DNA from: Leptospira congkakensis
Lineage (GTDB): Bacteria > Spirochaetota > Leptospiria > Leptospirales > Leptospiraceae
Assembly: GCF_004770265.1 (NCBI RefSeq)
Contig: NZ_RQGQ01000004.1
Coordinates: 124,001 to 188,000, forward strand
Direction of reading: 5' to 3'
Length of the DNA: 64,000 nt
The position numbers and the translations under genes are program-made. How positions within the stretch are numbered: the stretch's first letter is position 1; every line of letters begins with the position of its first letter. Below the pieces are notes generated by a model. The model had not been told where the DNA came from and searched no databases. It worked only from the letters and a program-made list of their open reading frames with translations. This document shows, piece after piece, positions 15,342-24,213 of the stretch.

Positions 15342-17030
15342 ATGACAAATTCACCAATAGTCATTTTTGTTTACAATCGTCCTGAGCACACCAAACGTGT
15401 CATCGATTCATTGTTTACCAATTTAGAATCTTCCGATTCGGATTTAATCATCTACGCTGATTATGCAAAGAACGACTCACATATAACGAAAGTAAATGAA
15501 GTGAGGTCTTATATAAAAAGTATTACTGGGTTCAAATCTATTCAGATAATTGAAAGAGAGAGAAATTTTGGTCTTGCTAAATCAATTCTTTCTGGTGTAA
15601 CAGATGTTTTGAAAAGATTTGAAACTGTTATTGTATTGGAAGATGATATTGTGGTGAGCCCATTTTTTCTGCAATATATGAATCTTGGCTTAAAGAAGTA
15701 TAAAGATGTTGAAAAAGTTGCGAGCATCCATGGTTACAATTATCCGATCGACACAAAAGGTTTAAAGGAAACTTTTTTTATCAAAGGTGCTGATTGTTGG
15801 GGATGGGGAACTTGGAAACGGGTATGGGATCAGTTTGAAACAGATGGTTCTAAGTTGTTAACCGAATTAGAGGATAACAACTTATTAGAAGAATTTAATT
15901 ATGGGGGACATTTCAAATTCTCTGAAATGTTAAAAAAACAAATTGAAGGGAAAAATGACAGCTGGGCAGTGAGGTGGTATGCCTCGATGTTTTTGCTAAA
16001 TAAAGTTACTTTATATCCAAAAGAAAGTTTAATTCAAAATATTGGTTTAGATAGCAGTGGGACTCACTGCAATGACGACGATTTTTTGAGCCCTTCCTTC
16101 TCCAATCAAAGAGTCGCTTATTTCCCTGATAAAATTGAAAATGACAGGGTTGCTAGAAAAAGATTATCGGAATACTTTGAATCCTTAACTCAACAAAAGA
16201 ATCGAAATGAATCGAAGGTACGCAAAATCATAAATTTGTTATATAGAAAACTATTTAGGCTATTATTTAACAATCGCAGAGAAAAAGAACAGGATTACTA
16301 TTTTGGAAATTTTTCATCTTGGGGTGAAGCAGTAAAATTATGTAGCGGGTATGCTTCGGAAGTTATCCTTGAAAAAGTAAAGAATTCGCTTTTGAAAGTT
16401 AAAAACGGAGAGGCGGTATACGAGAGGGATTCTGTGTTATTTGATGAAATACATTATTCAATGCCTCTTTTGGTTTCTCTTTTATACTTGGCATCGCAAC
16501 ACGAAGGGAAACTGAATTTACTTGATTTTGGTGGTTCATTAGGTAGTACCTATTTTCAAAACCGTAAATTTCTAAACGGTTTATCTATTTGTAAGTGGTC
16601 CATAGTAGAACAACAACATTTTGTTAAATGCGGAATAGAGAACTTTCAAGATGATACACTGAATTTCTTTAATACAATTAAAGAAGCTGTCGACACTAAC
16701 AAGCCAAACGTTATTCTCTTTTCGAGTACAATTCAGTATTTGGAAGACCCATTCGAAATTTTATCACAAGTTCTGGAACACAACTTTGACTTTATTATTT
16801 TTGATCGAACACCTTTAATTTATAGTGATAAGACTGAACATATAATGATCCAGAAGGTTCCTGAGGAAATTTATAAAGCAGAAATTCCAATACGGTTTAT
16901 GAATCATTTCTCTTTATCTACATTTTTAGCTAAAAACTATGAGGTTTTTTCTGAGTTTGATGCTGATGAGGAAATTTTCCCTGTAGATCTTGAGATAAAA
17001 AATAAATGTATTATTTTTAAAAAGGCGTAA
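15342..17030 (+). CDS. Fusion: GT2-type glycosyltransferase + LIC12133-family methyltransferase
   Basis: A 562-residue two-domain protein. The first 290 residues are a GT-A glycosyltransferase: PIVIFVYNRPEHTKRV (5-20), an acidic Glu100-Asp101-Asp102 at the metal site, RNFGLAKSI (74-82) and WGWGTWKRVWD (153-163), a signature of sugar-nucleotide transferases working on GlcNAc-like sugars. Residues about 310-562 match the putative methyltransferase family named after L. interrogans LIC12133 (TIGR04325): SWGEAV, GYASEVI, YERDSVLF (360-367), LLDFGGSLGSTYF (393-405) and WSIVEQQHFV. No stop or frameshift interrupts the join. Probably it adds one sugar and methylates it or its neighbour. Confidence 0.83.
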   Translation: MTNSPIVIFVYNRPEHTKRVIDSLFTNLESSDSDLIIYADYAKNDSHITKVNEVRSYIKSITGFKSIQIIERERNFGLAKSILSGVTDVLKRFETVIVLEDDIVVSPFFLQYMNLGLKKYKDVEKVASIHGYNYPIDTKGLKETFFIKGADCWGWGTWKRVWDQFETDGSKLLTELEDNNLLEEFNYGGHFKFSEMLKKQIEGKNDSWAVRWYASMFLLNKVTLYPKESLIQNIGLDSSGTHCNDDDFLSPSFSNQRVAYFPDKIENDRVARKRLSEYFESLTQQKNRNESKVRKIINLLYRKLFRLLFNNRREKEQDYYFGNFSSWGEAVKLCSGYASEVILEKVKNSLLKVKNGEAVYERDSVLFDEIHYSMPLLVSLLYLASQHEGKLNLLDFGGSLGSTYFQNRKFLNGLSICKWSIVEQQHFVKCGIENFQDDTLNFFNTIKEAVDTNKPNVILFSSTIQYLEDPFEILSQVLEHNFDFIIFDRTPLIYSDKTEHIMIQKVPEEIYKAEIPIRFMNHFSLSTFLAKNYEVFSEFDADEEIFPVDLEIKNKCIIFKKA

Positions 17031-17031
17031 A

Positions 17032-17949
17032 ATGCAAATAATTAGTCCTATATCCAAGAATTCAAATGTAACTATTATTAAGAAATTCTCTGCTTCCTAT
17101 TTAGTTTCGCAGTGGAAACAATTATTCGAAGTCGATGTAACATCTGATTTTAAATCCATAGATGAAGTTTTTCTTTGTGAGTGTAATGAATCAAAAATTC
17201 GCTTCTATTTCCCGCTCGAAATTGCAGGTTCAGATAAACTATATAAACAATTATCTGAAAAATACGATTGGTATTACGGCGAAGATAAGTGGGAATTTGA
17301 TATTGGGACTGAAATTGTTAGAAAATATTCACCTAATAGTCTTCTGGAAATTGGTTCTGGCAAAGGGCATTTTATAAAAAAGGTGATGTCTTTTGTACGT
17401 GATGCAATGGGTATTGAATTCAATCAGGACGCATTGAAATATGCGGAAAGGGAAAAACTCCCAATTCAAAATCAAACATTTTCTCAATTAATAGAATCAT
17501 CCGCTTCTTATGATTTTATTGTGAGTTTTGAAGTTTTCGAACATGTTACTGATCCTTTGGGCTTTATCGAAAGTTCACTCAGACTGCTAAATGAAAAAGG
17601 AAGAATGTTGATAGCTGTTCCTAATCGAGATAGTTTTATTAAATATGGAGAGGTTTTACTTGATATGCCTCCTCATCATATGCTTTCTTTAAATCTAGAT
17701 TTTTTTAAATATTTGACTAAAAGGTTTAATTTAGAGTTAGAAACTTTAAAATATGAACCCTTAGCAACTTATCACATTGACTACTACATTAATCTATTGA
17801 GAGAAGGTTTTAGCAGTAAAGTGAAAAGCACAACTCTTGGAAGGGTTTTTAGTCTGTTTTGTAGGATCTATAAAATTGTTTTGTCGTTTAGTTTTTTTCG
17901 TTCTTTAGTAAAAGGGCAAACGATTCTCGTTGTAATGAGAAAAAAATGA
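17032..17949 (+). CDS. Class I SAM-dependent methyltransferase
   Basis: A 305-residue protein. An N-terminal region of about 95 residues of unknown role precedes a Rossmann methyltransferase core: LLEIGSGKGHF (104-114) binds SAM, GIEFNQDALKYAE is the acidic strand, and FVSFEVFEHVTDPLGFI-like residues (post-motif I) match sugar and lipid methyltransferases. A basic C-terminal helix may touch the membrane. It begins one base after the fusion gene and overlaps the next methyltransferase by ATGA. Substrate unknown; a sugar of the O-chain is the contextual guess. Confidence 0.8.
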   Translation: MQIISPISKNSNVTIIKKFSASYLVSQWKQLFEVDVTSDFKSIDEVFLCECNESKIRFYFPLEIAGSDKLYKQLSEKYDWYYGEDKWEFDIGTEIVRKYSPNSLLEIGSGKGHFIKKVMSFVRDAMGIEFNQDALKYAEREKLPIQNQTFSQLIESSASYDFIVSFEVFEHVTDPLGFIESSLRLLNEKGRMLIAVPNRDSFIKYGEVLLDMPPHHMLSLNLDFFKYLTKRFNLELETLKYEPLATYHIDYYINLLREGFSSKVKSTTLGRVFSLFCRIYKIVLSFSFFRSLVKGQTILVVMRKK

Positions 17950-18638
17950 ATAGAGACTTCCTGCCAAATTTTAAATACATTTTTCTGAACCCATTCTTTA
18001 TCACGAGAAGGTTCCTTTTTTTGAACATTCAAAGATTGAGTGTCCATATAAAAAAGGGAAAGTTGCTTGATATAGGCTGCGGAACTAAACCTTATCAACA
18101 ATTCTTTCAGGAAGCTGAATATGTTGGTATGGATTATGCGCATGGAATCAATTCTGAAAATCCTGTTGCAGATGTATTTTATGATGGAAAGAATTTTCCG
18201 TTTAAGGCCAATACCTTTGATTATTTTTTAGCAACAGAAGTCCTTGAGCATGTTTTTAATCCAGATGAGTTTATTCTAGAGATCAAACGAGTTCTTAAAA
18301 AAGGCGGAATCGGCATTGTAACAGTTCCTTTTGTTTGGGATGAGCACGAAATTCCATATGATTTTGCAAGGTATTCATCATTTGGAATTAAAGCATTATT
18401 GGAACGAAATGGGTTTCAAATTTTAGAACAGTATAAAACTGGGAATTTTATCTTAACCCTTGGGCAATTATTTTGCACTTACTTATACTATTTATTCTCC
18501 CGAAAAAGGTCAGTTTACAAATTAAGTTTACCTCTTGTGTTTGCGCCGATTCAAATCTTAACGATATTACTGTCGAAAGTATTGCCATCAAATGATGGTT
18601 TTTACTTAGACAATATTCTTTTGGTTAAGAAAAAATAA
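17946..18638 (+). CDS. Class I SAM-dependent methyltransferase (small)
   Basis: A 230-residue methyltransferase with LLDIGCGTKPY at 40-50 (SAM motif I), VGMDYAHGI as the acidic-strand motif, and ATEVLEHVFNPDEFI as post-motif. It has a hydrophobic stretch near 180-215, which may associate with the membrane. The ATG overlaps the stop of the preceding methyltransferase (ATGA), so they are coupled. With the FkbM gene and the fusion protein this makes four methyltransferase domains in 4 kb. Substrate unknown. Confidence 0.8.
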   Translation: MNRDFLPNFKYIFLNPFFITRRFLFLNIQRLSVHIKKGKLLDIGCGTKPYQQFFQEAEYVGMDYAHGINSENPVADVFYDGKNFPFKANTFDYFLATEVLEHVFNPDEFILEIKRVLKKGGIGIVTVPFVWDEHEIPYDFARYSSFGIKALLERNGFQILEQYKTGNFILTLGQLFCTYLYYLFSRKRSVYKLSLPLVFAPIQILTILLSKVLPSNDGFYLDNILLVKKK

Positions 18639-18646
18639 GAATTCTT

Positions 18647-19078
18647 ATGGAAGAGATCATTGTAAAAAACTCAGGTTATGTCTTACTAAAGCAGTTTACT
18701 GACCAGAGAGAGGGAAGTCTGACAGTTGCAGAATCCGATAGAGATATTCCTTTCGCGATTAAACGAACCTACTATATCATTCAAAAAAATGCTTCCGAAG
18801 TCAGCAGGGGAAATCACGCACATAAAGAAACGGTTCAGGTCATCTTTTGTCTAAGCGGTAGTTTTGTTTTGAATCTTGATGATGGAAATAACTCTCAAAA
18901 AATTTTGATGAATGAAAGCCATGTTGGAGTTATCCTCGGAAAAGAATTATGGCATTCAATGGAATCAATATCCTCTGGTTGCATTATGTTAGTTTATGCT
19001 TCTGACTATTATGATGAAAAAGATTATCTTCGAAACCATGATGAATTTTTAGAGTACATTGCTGATAAAAAGAAATGA
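18647..19078 (+). CDS. fdtA: dTDP-4-keto-6-deoxyglucose 3,4-ketoisomerase (FdtA/QdtA/WxcM-like)
   Basis: A 143-residue single cupin domain. [11 protein letters not shown] (34-44) followed by [11 protein letters not shown] (54-64) with His57 and His59 is the FdtA/QdtA signature. [12 protein letters not shown] is the next cupin strand pair. The enzyme moves the keto group of the RfbA/RfbB product from C4 to C3. FdtA and QdtA differ in C4 stereochemistry (leading to Fuc3N or Qui3N), and I cannot tell them apart by eye. Its stop overlaps the aminotransferase start (ATGA), giving a two-gene unit. Confidence 0.87.
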   Translation: MEEIIVKNSGYVLLKQFTDQREGSLTVAESDRDIPFAIKRTYYIIQKNASEVSRGNHAHKETVQVIFCLSGSFVLNLDDGNNSQKILMNESHVGVILGKELWHSMESISSGCIMLVYASDYYDEKDYLRNHDEFLEYIADKKK

Positions 19079-20187
19079 TTGAATACGAAAACTTAAAACT
19101 ACTAAATGCACCATTCCAAGAGGAGATTGATGAAGCCGTTTTACGTGTTTCGAAGAGTGGTTGGTTTATTCTAGGGAAAGAATTGGAAACATTCGAAACT
19201 GAGTTCGCTGCATTCAATGGTAACAAATATTGTATCGGCGTTGCCTCTGGTCTAGATGCCTTAGCCTTAAGTCTTAAGTGTTATGATTTCCCAGAGGGAA
19301 TGGAGGTGATCGTTCCTTCTAACACATACATTGCAACTATCTTATCGATTATGCAAAACGGACTAAAGCCTGTTTTGGTTGAGCCTTCCATTGGCACTTA
19401 TAATATAGATCCAACGAAGGTAAGAGAAAAGATTACTAAGAATACTTGTGCAGTGATGGTAGTTCATCTATATGGCAGGCCGTGCGATATGGATCCTATT
19501 GTTGAAATTTGTAATGAAAATAACTTAGTTTTAGTTGAAGATTGTGCACAAGCTCATGGAGCAAAATATAACAATAAGAATGTAGGTACATTTGGCTATG
19601 TCAATGCATTCAGTTTTTACCCTACTAAGAATTTAGGAGCCTTCGGTGATGCAGGTGCTGTTGTCACAGATGATCCAGATATTGCAAACAAAATAAGAAA
19701 ACTAAGGAATTATGGTTCATCGGTTAAATACTATAACGAGTTTGTGGGAATGAATTCGAGACTCGATGAAATGCAAGCCGCAATTCTTTCGGTAAAACTG
19801 AAATATCTCAATAAGATAAATCAGCATAAAAAAGAACTGGCTCAGATTTATGATAAAGGATTGTCCAATCACTTAGTTAAACCGCTTCCTGATGACAAAT
19901 CCATTTACCAAGTACATCATATTTATCCTGTTCGAACGACAAGCCGAGATAAGCTGAAAGCCTATCTTTTGGAAAATGGAATCAAAACGGAAATTCATTA
20001 TCCAGTCCCGCCGCATAAACAATTAGCTTTAATCAATCACCAATCAAAAGATTGGAATATTACTAGTGGTACTTTTCCGATTGCAGAAGAGATCCATGAA
20101 ACTGAACTTAGTTTACCTATTTCATTTTTCCATTCGAAGTCTGAAATTGAACGAGTGGTTACAGTATTAAATCGGTGGCAAAACTAA
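19075..20187 (+). CDS. fdtB: PLP-dependent sugar 3-aminotransferase (DegT/DnrJ family)
   Basis: A 370-residue aminotransferase of the DegT/DnrJ/EryC1/StrS family. Seen: [16 protein letters not shown] (26-41), the Asp156 of [10 protein letters not shown] that holds the PLP nitrogen, Lys185 in [15 protein letters not shown] as the Schiff-base lysine, and [13 protein letters not shown]. Directly after fdtA it should aminate the 3-keto sugar to dTDP-3-amino-3,6-dideoxyhexose. The usual next enzyme, an FdtC/QdtC N-acetyltransferase, is not found in the window. Confidence 0.9.
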   Translation: MIEYENLKLLNAPFQEEIDEAVLRVSKSGWFILGKELETFETEFAAFNGNKYCIGVASGLDALALSLKCYDFPEGMEVIVPSNTYIATILSIMQNGLKPVLVEPSIGTYNIDPTKVREKITKNTCAVMVVHLYGRPCDMDPIVEICNENNLVLVEDCAQAHGAKYNNKNVGTFGYVNAFSFYPTKNLGAFGDAGAVVTDDPDIANKIRKLRNYGSSVKYYNEFVGMNSRLDEMQAAILSVKLKYLNKINQHKKELAQIYDKGLSNHLVKPLPDDKSIYQVHHIYPVRTTSRDKLKAYLLENGIKTEIHYPVPPHKQLALINHQSKDWNITSGTFPIAEEIHETELSLPISFFHSKSEIERVVTVLNRWQN

Positions 20188-20190
20188 TTA

Positions 20191-21627
20191 ATGTCTATTA
20201 ATTATTATTGTACGCTATTTGATTCGAATTATTTACTTCGTGGAATTTCCATGTTGGAATCCTTAGCTGAAAAAGACCCTTCAGCTAAGGTATATGTGTT
20301 CCCCTTTGATAGTGAATGTTATGATTCACTTCAAAAGTTGGATTTCCCTTTTGTTCAATTAGTTTCCTTAAAGGAATTTGAATCACCAGACTTACTCCGC
20401 GTAAAGATGGAAAGATCAAAAGGGGAATATTGTTGGACCTGCACTCCTTGGATCATTCGTTTTTGTTTGGATCGGTTTCAATTAGATCACTGTACATATG
20501 TCGATGCAGATTTATTATTTTTTTCTAATCCGCAAGTTTTGTTAGATGAGGCACAATATTCTTCTGTGCTCATCACTGAGCATCGTTATTCTCCTGCATA
20601 TGACCAGTCTGCTACGGCTGGAATCTATTGTGTTCAATTTGTTTTCTTTCGAAGTGATGCAGATGGATTGAAAGTTTTGCACTGGTGGGCGGATCGTTGC
20701 CTCGAATGGTGTTATTCGCGTTTTGAAGAAGGGAAATTTGGGGATCAGAAATACTTAGATCATTGGGCAACAGCATTCAACCGAGTCCATGTACTAAAAC
20801 ATCTCGGAGGAGGGGTGGCACCCTGGAACGTACAACAATATGAATTTGTTTCTGCTCATAATAGTTCGATTGTTTTAAAAGAGAAAGGATCGAATCAGGA
20901 GTTTAATCTTGTTTTTTATCATTTTCATGATGTAAAAGTTAAAGAAGGTGTTTTTAACTATATTTCTGATTTTTATGATATTTCGAAAAATATTTACCTA
21001 TCAATCTATTCCCTTTACTCACAAAAATTGAAAACACAGTTTCTCCGCTTAAAAGAAATAGATTCCAAAATGGAACCTTACAATTCTCTTTTGGATAATT
21101 CTATTTCAGAATTGTTGTACAAAAGGTCAGTAAATTCCGGATTATTAACTGAATCTTATTTATATCTTTTACCTGAAGATGGGGATTTAGTTGAACTTGG
21201 AAAATACAATTTTGGAATTTCTCCTGTTTCCCAAAATGTAAAATTAGAGTTTCCGGTAAACGTAGTTACTCAGGATAAAACAATAAAGATACTTTGTCTT
21301 CTGGCAAAAGGAATTTCATTTGAAGTCCAGATCGACCAAATCTTGGTAACGATTAAAAATGGGCTTACCGAAACAAAAATAATTCCAATGAGTTTTAGTT
21401 TATTATCTTCTAAAATCAATGGCAATTGGCAAAAACAAAGAGAAAACTGTTTTAGTTTCTTTTCGAATCATGGCTATTTTGAATTTAAACTTGAATTTCC
21501 AGCTATCGAAAAGATTGAATTGATTGGTAAATGGAGATCCATTGGAACGATTGAAGCAGCCAATGAAATTTCAAGGTTGGATATTTTCGGTAGGATCTTA
21601 AAAAAAATTAGGAATTATATTTTATGA
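20191..21627 (+). CDS. GT8-like glycosyltransferase with unknown C-terminal domain
   Basis: A 478-residue protein. Residues 1-265 are a GT-A nucleotide-diphospho-sugar transferase: NYYCTLFDSNYLLRGISML opens the fold, Asp105-x-Asp107 in YVDADLLFF binds the metal, and GDQKYLDHW with a later WNVQQY match retaining GT8-like enzymes. Residues about 270-478 form a second region with many beta-type alternations and no motif I know. The stop overlaps the next transferase gene by ATGA. Sugar specificity is unknown. Confidence 0.72.
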   Translation: MSINYYCTLFDSNYLLRGISMLESLAEKDPSAKVYVFPFDSECYDSLQKLDFPFVQLVSLKEFESPDLLRVKMERSKGEYCWTCTPWIIRFCLDRFQLDHCTYVDADLLFFSNPQVLLDEAQYSSVLITEHRYSPAYDQSATAGIYCVQFVFFRSDADGLKVLHWWADRCLEWCYSRFEEGKFGDQKYLDHWATAFNRVHVLKHLGGGVAPWNVQQYEFVSAHNSSIVLKEKGSNQEFNLVFYHFHDVKVKEGVFNYISDFYDISKNIYLSIYSLYSQKLKTQFLRLKEIDSKMEPYNSLLDNSISELLYKRSVNSGLLTESYLYLLPEDGDLVELGKYNFGISPVSQNVKLEFPVNVVTQDKTIKILCLLAKGISFEVQIDQILVTIKNGLTETKIIPMSFSLLSSKINGNWQKQRENCFSFFSNHGYFEFKLEFPAIEKIELIGKWRSIGTIEAANEISRLDIFGRILKKIRNYIL

Positions 21628-22832
21628 TCTTATTCGACTTTCAAATTTTTTTAAATCAAAAGTATGGCGGGATTTCTTTGTTATTTGCAGAAGTTATGGA
21701 GCGCCTCCATAATCAAAGGAAAGACTTTGAAGTTCCCATAATTTGTACGAAAAATGAAAATTTAAAGAATAGAGCATATTTCAAACCTTATTCTTTTTTT
21801 TCATTTCCGAAAGATGTACCTGAAATAGAAGATTGGCTCTGGGGGAAATCTTTTTCGGGAAAAACAATCATTTACCCAATATACAAATCCATAAAATTAT
21901 TTTATAATAAAATTGTTTTCAGATTAATTTACCGCCGAAACCGCAATTTAATTTCTAAACGACTCAAAAGTTCAGACGTCCAGATATTTCACCCAACTTA
22001 CTTCGATACTTATTTTTTTAGCTTAATAAAGAATGATAAAAGGATCAAAAAAGTAATCACTATTTATGATTTAACCCATGAACGATTTCCTGGATTTTAT
22101 AAATTATCTGATGTTGCCTTAAAAAATCGAAAAAATCTTTGTGATTTCTCCGATAAGATTATTTCGATTTCGGAATCCACAAAAAAAGATCTATTAGAAT
22201 TTTATCAAATACCTGAGGAAAAAATCGAAGTAATTCATTTAGGCTCGAACATAATCAAAGTTCCTGACAAGGAGTTGAATTTTATCTGGAAGGACTACAT
22301 TCTCTTTGTTGGCGATAGAGGTGGTTATAAAAATTTTGATAATTTTATAAAAGGCATTGCTCCAGTAATTTATAAGTATAAAGTAAATCTAGTTTTGTTA
22401 GGTGGGAAAAAACTATCTGGAGCCGAAAAAGAATCTTTAGGAAAGTTGAATTTGTTGGGTAAAACCATACATATTAATTTTTCTTCGGATTCGGAGCTGA
22501 AGTATTATTATCAAAATGCCTCATTGTTTGTGTTCCCATCTTTATATGAGGGTTTTGGTATTCCCTTGGTTGATGCTATGGCTTTGGGTTGTCCAATAAT
22601 TTGTAGTAATACTAGTTCCTTTCCTGAGGTAGTCGGAGATGCTGCCATTCAGTTTGATCCTTGGTTTTCTGAGTCGATCACGAGTGCTGCTGAACAGATA
22701 TTTCGATCTAATGCAATAAGGAATAAGATGGTCCAGAAGGGATTGGTTCGAAGTAAGGAATTTACTTGGGAACGATGTGCAGATAAACATATTGATTTTT
22801 ATAATAGGATATTGTCAGAAGAGTCTCTTTGA
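21624..22832 (+). CDS. GT4-family glycosyltransferase (pair A, first)
   Basis: A 402-residue GT-B retaining glycosyltransferase. FDFQIFLNQKYGGIS at 4-18 is the acceptor-side loop. ILFVGDRGGYKNFDNF starts the donor domain, and FPSLYEGFGIPLVDAMALG carries the Glu-rich donor motif, although the second Glu of the usual E-x7-E is Asp here (VDA). FPEVVGDAAIQFDP follows. It resembles the mannosyltransferase-like GT4 enzymes of O-antigen loci. It is a paralogue of 31520-32728, and its neighbour at 22860 is a paralogue of 30229-31536. Confidence 0.87.
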   Translation: MILFDFQIFLNQKYGGISLLFAEVMERLHNQRKDFEVPIICTKNENLKNRAYFKPYSFFSFPKDVPEIEDWLWGKSFSGKTIIYPIYKSIKLFYNKIVFRLIYRRNRNLISKRLKSSDVQIFHPTYFDTYFFSLIKNDKRIKKVITIYDLTHERFPGFYKLSDVALKNRKNLCDFSDKIISISESTKKDLLEFYQIPEEKIEVIHLGSNIIKVPDKELNFIWKDYILFVGDRGGYKNFDNFIKGIAPVIYKYKVNLVLLGGKKLSGAEKESLGKLNLLGKTIHINFSSDSELKYYYQNASLFVFPSLYEGFGIPLVDAMALGCPIICSNTSSFPEVVGDAAIQFDPWFSESITSAAEQIFRSNAIRNKMVQKGLVRSKEFTWERCADKHIDFYNRILSEESL

Positions 22833-22859
22833 TAATTAAAGGGGATCCTTTTACATTCG

Positions 22860-24161
22860 ATGAATATGAAGATAATTTTTGATATTTCTGTATTAGGTTG
22901 GTCGATTCGAGACGAAAAAGCTAAAACCGGAATATTTAGAGTCATTGAAAATCTATTAATTCAATTTTTAAAAGATAAAAATCTCGAACTATATCTATCT
23001 GCAATTCATGGGAATTATTCTGATGTTTCGGAATATATTAAGAAAGCAAACTTAGGAGTTGTCTCGAACCAGTTAATTTTTCCAAAGGGTAAGTCTCCGA
23101 AGCGGGATTCGATTTTCCAGCGGCTGAATGCGATAGAATATAACTTAGATAAAATTAATCCTTCTTTTTATGATCGAATTCAATTATTTGTATTTAGATT
23201 TTTCCGGTTTTTCGCTGATATTTTATTTGGTTTGAATCGGTATAAAAAATCAATTCCTTCTGAATTTAGAACAAAAGAATTTATCTTTCATAGTCCCTTT
23301 TTGCCTGTGCCTTCATATCTTGCTTGTTCAGAACTTCATACAGTTGTAAGTATTTATGACTTAATTCCTGTTTTATATCCTGAATATTTTATGGGTAACA
23401 ACAACCATTTGATTCAAAAACTAGTAAAATATTTAAATTCCAAAACTAACATCATTACAATTTCTAACCATAGTCGAAATGATATCATTAAAGTGATCCC
23501 TGACTCAGCTCGACGTACGCATGTTTCATATTTGGCTGCTAACAATATATTTACAAAAAAACTATTTGATGGTTATATGAATGAAGTTTTGGATAAATAT
23601 AGATTAGTTCCTGATAGATATATAGTGAGTGTTTCCACTTTTGAGCCGCGAAAAAATTTAGGAATTATAATTGAAGCTTTTTTAAACCTAAATAACTCTG
23701 CGGATGATATTCAGTTGGTTTTGATTGGGACAGAGGGTTGGGGTCCTTCATTTGAAGAGACAAAAAGAAGATTCGGAGAAAAATTCAATTCCAAAGTAAG
23801 ATTTCTTGGTTTTATACCAGACAATGAATTGGCCTTTATCTATTCAGGTGCATTATTTTTTGTCTATATGTCTTTATATGAAGGATTTGGCCTTCCTCCT
23901 TTAGAGGCAATGCAATGTGGTCTCCCTGTAATATCTTCAAATTCCTCATCGTTACCCGAAGTAATCGGAGCTGCTGGAATGCTAATTGATCCCATGGATA
24001 AAGCAAGTCTGAAGGAAAAGATGGAGTTATTAATTTCTGATTCTGATCTGCGAAAATCTCTAGCTTCATTGTCACTCAAGCAGTCTTCTAAATTTACCTG
24101 GGAATCAACTGTGAATTGCGTAAAGGAAATTTATTGTCAAATTAATGAGGCCACCGGATAA
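22860..24161 (+). CDS. GT4-family glycosyltransferase (pair A, second)
   Basis: A 433-residue GT-B glycosyltransferase. [11 protein letters not shown] then [13 protein letters not shown] are shared almost residue for residue with the protein at 30229. [18 protein letters not shown] opens the donor domain and [20 protein letters not shown] is the E-x7-E donor motif, followed by [11 protein letters not shown] second in-frame ATG two codons on is an equal start candidate. It follows the first member by 27 nt. A retaining transferase using a GDP- or UDP-sugar is expected. Confidence 0.88.
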   Translation: MNMKIIFDISVLGWSIRDEKAKTGIFRVIENLLIQFLKDKNLELYLSAIHGNYSDVSEYIKKANLGVVSNQLIFPKGKSPKRDSIFQRLNAIEYNLDKINPSFYDRIQLFVFRFFRFFADILFGLNRYKKSIPSEFRTKEFIFHSPFLPVPSYLACSELHTVVSIYDLIPVLYPEYFMGNNNHLIQKLVKYLNSKTNIITISNHSRNDIIKVIPDSARRTHVSYLAANNIFTKKLFDGYMNEVLDKYRLVPDRYIVSVSTFEPRKNLGIIIEAFLNLNNSADDIQLVLIGTEGWGPSFEETKRRFGEKFNSKVRFLGFIPDNELAFIYSGALFFVYMSLYEGFGLPPLEAMQCGLPVISSNSSSLPEVIGAAGMLIDPMDKASLKEKMELLISDSDLRKSLASLSLKQSSKFTWESTVNCVKEIYCQINEATG

Positions 24162-24213
24162 ACTTTGAAGTTTTAGATATTTTATTATCTATTAGTCTGC
24201 TTTTTAAAATCAT

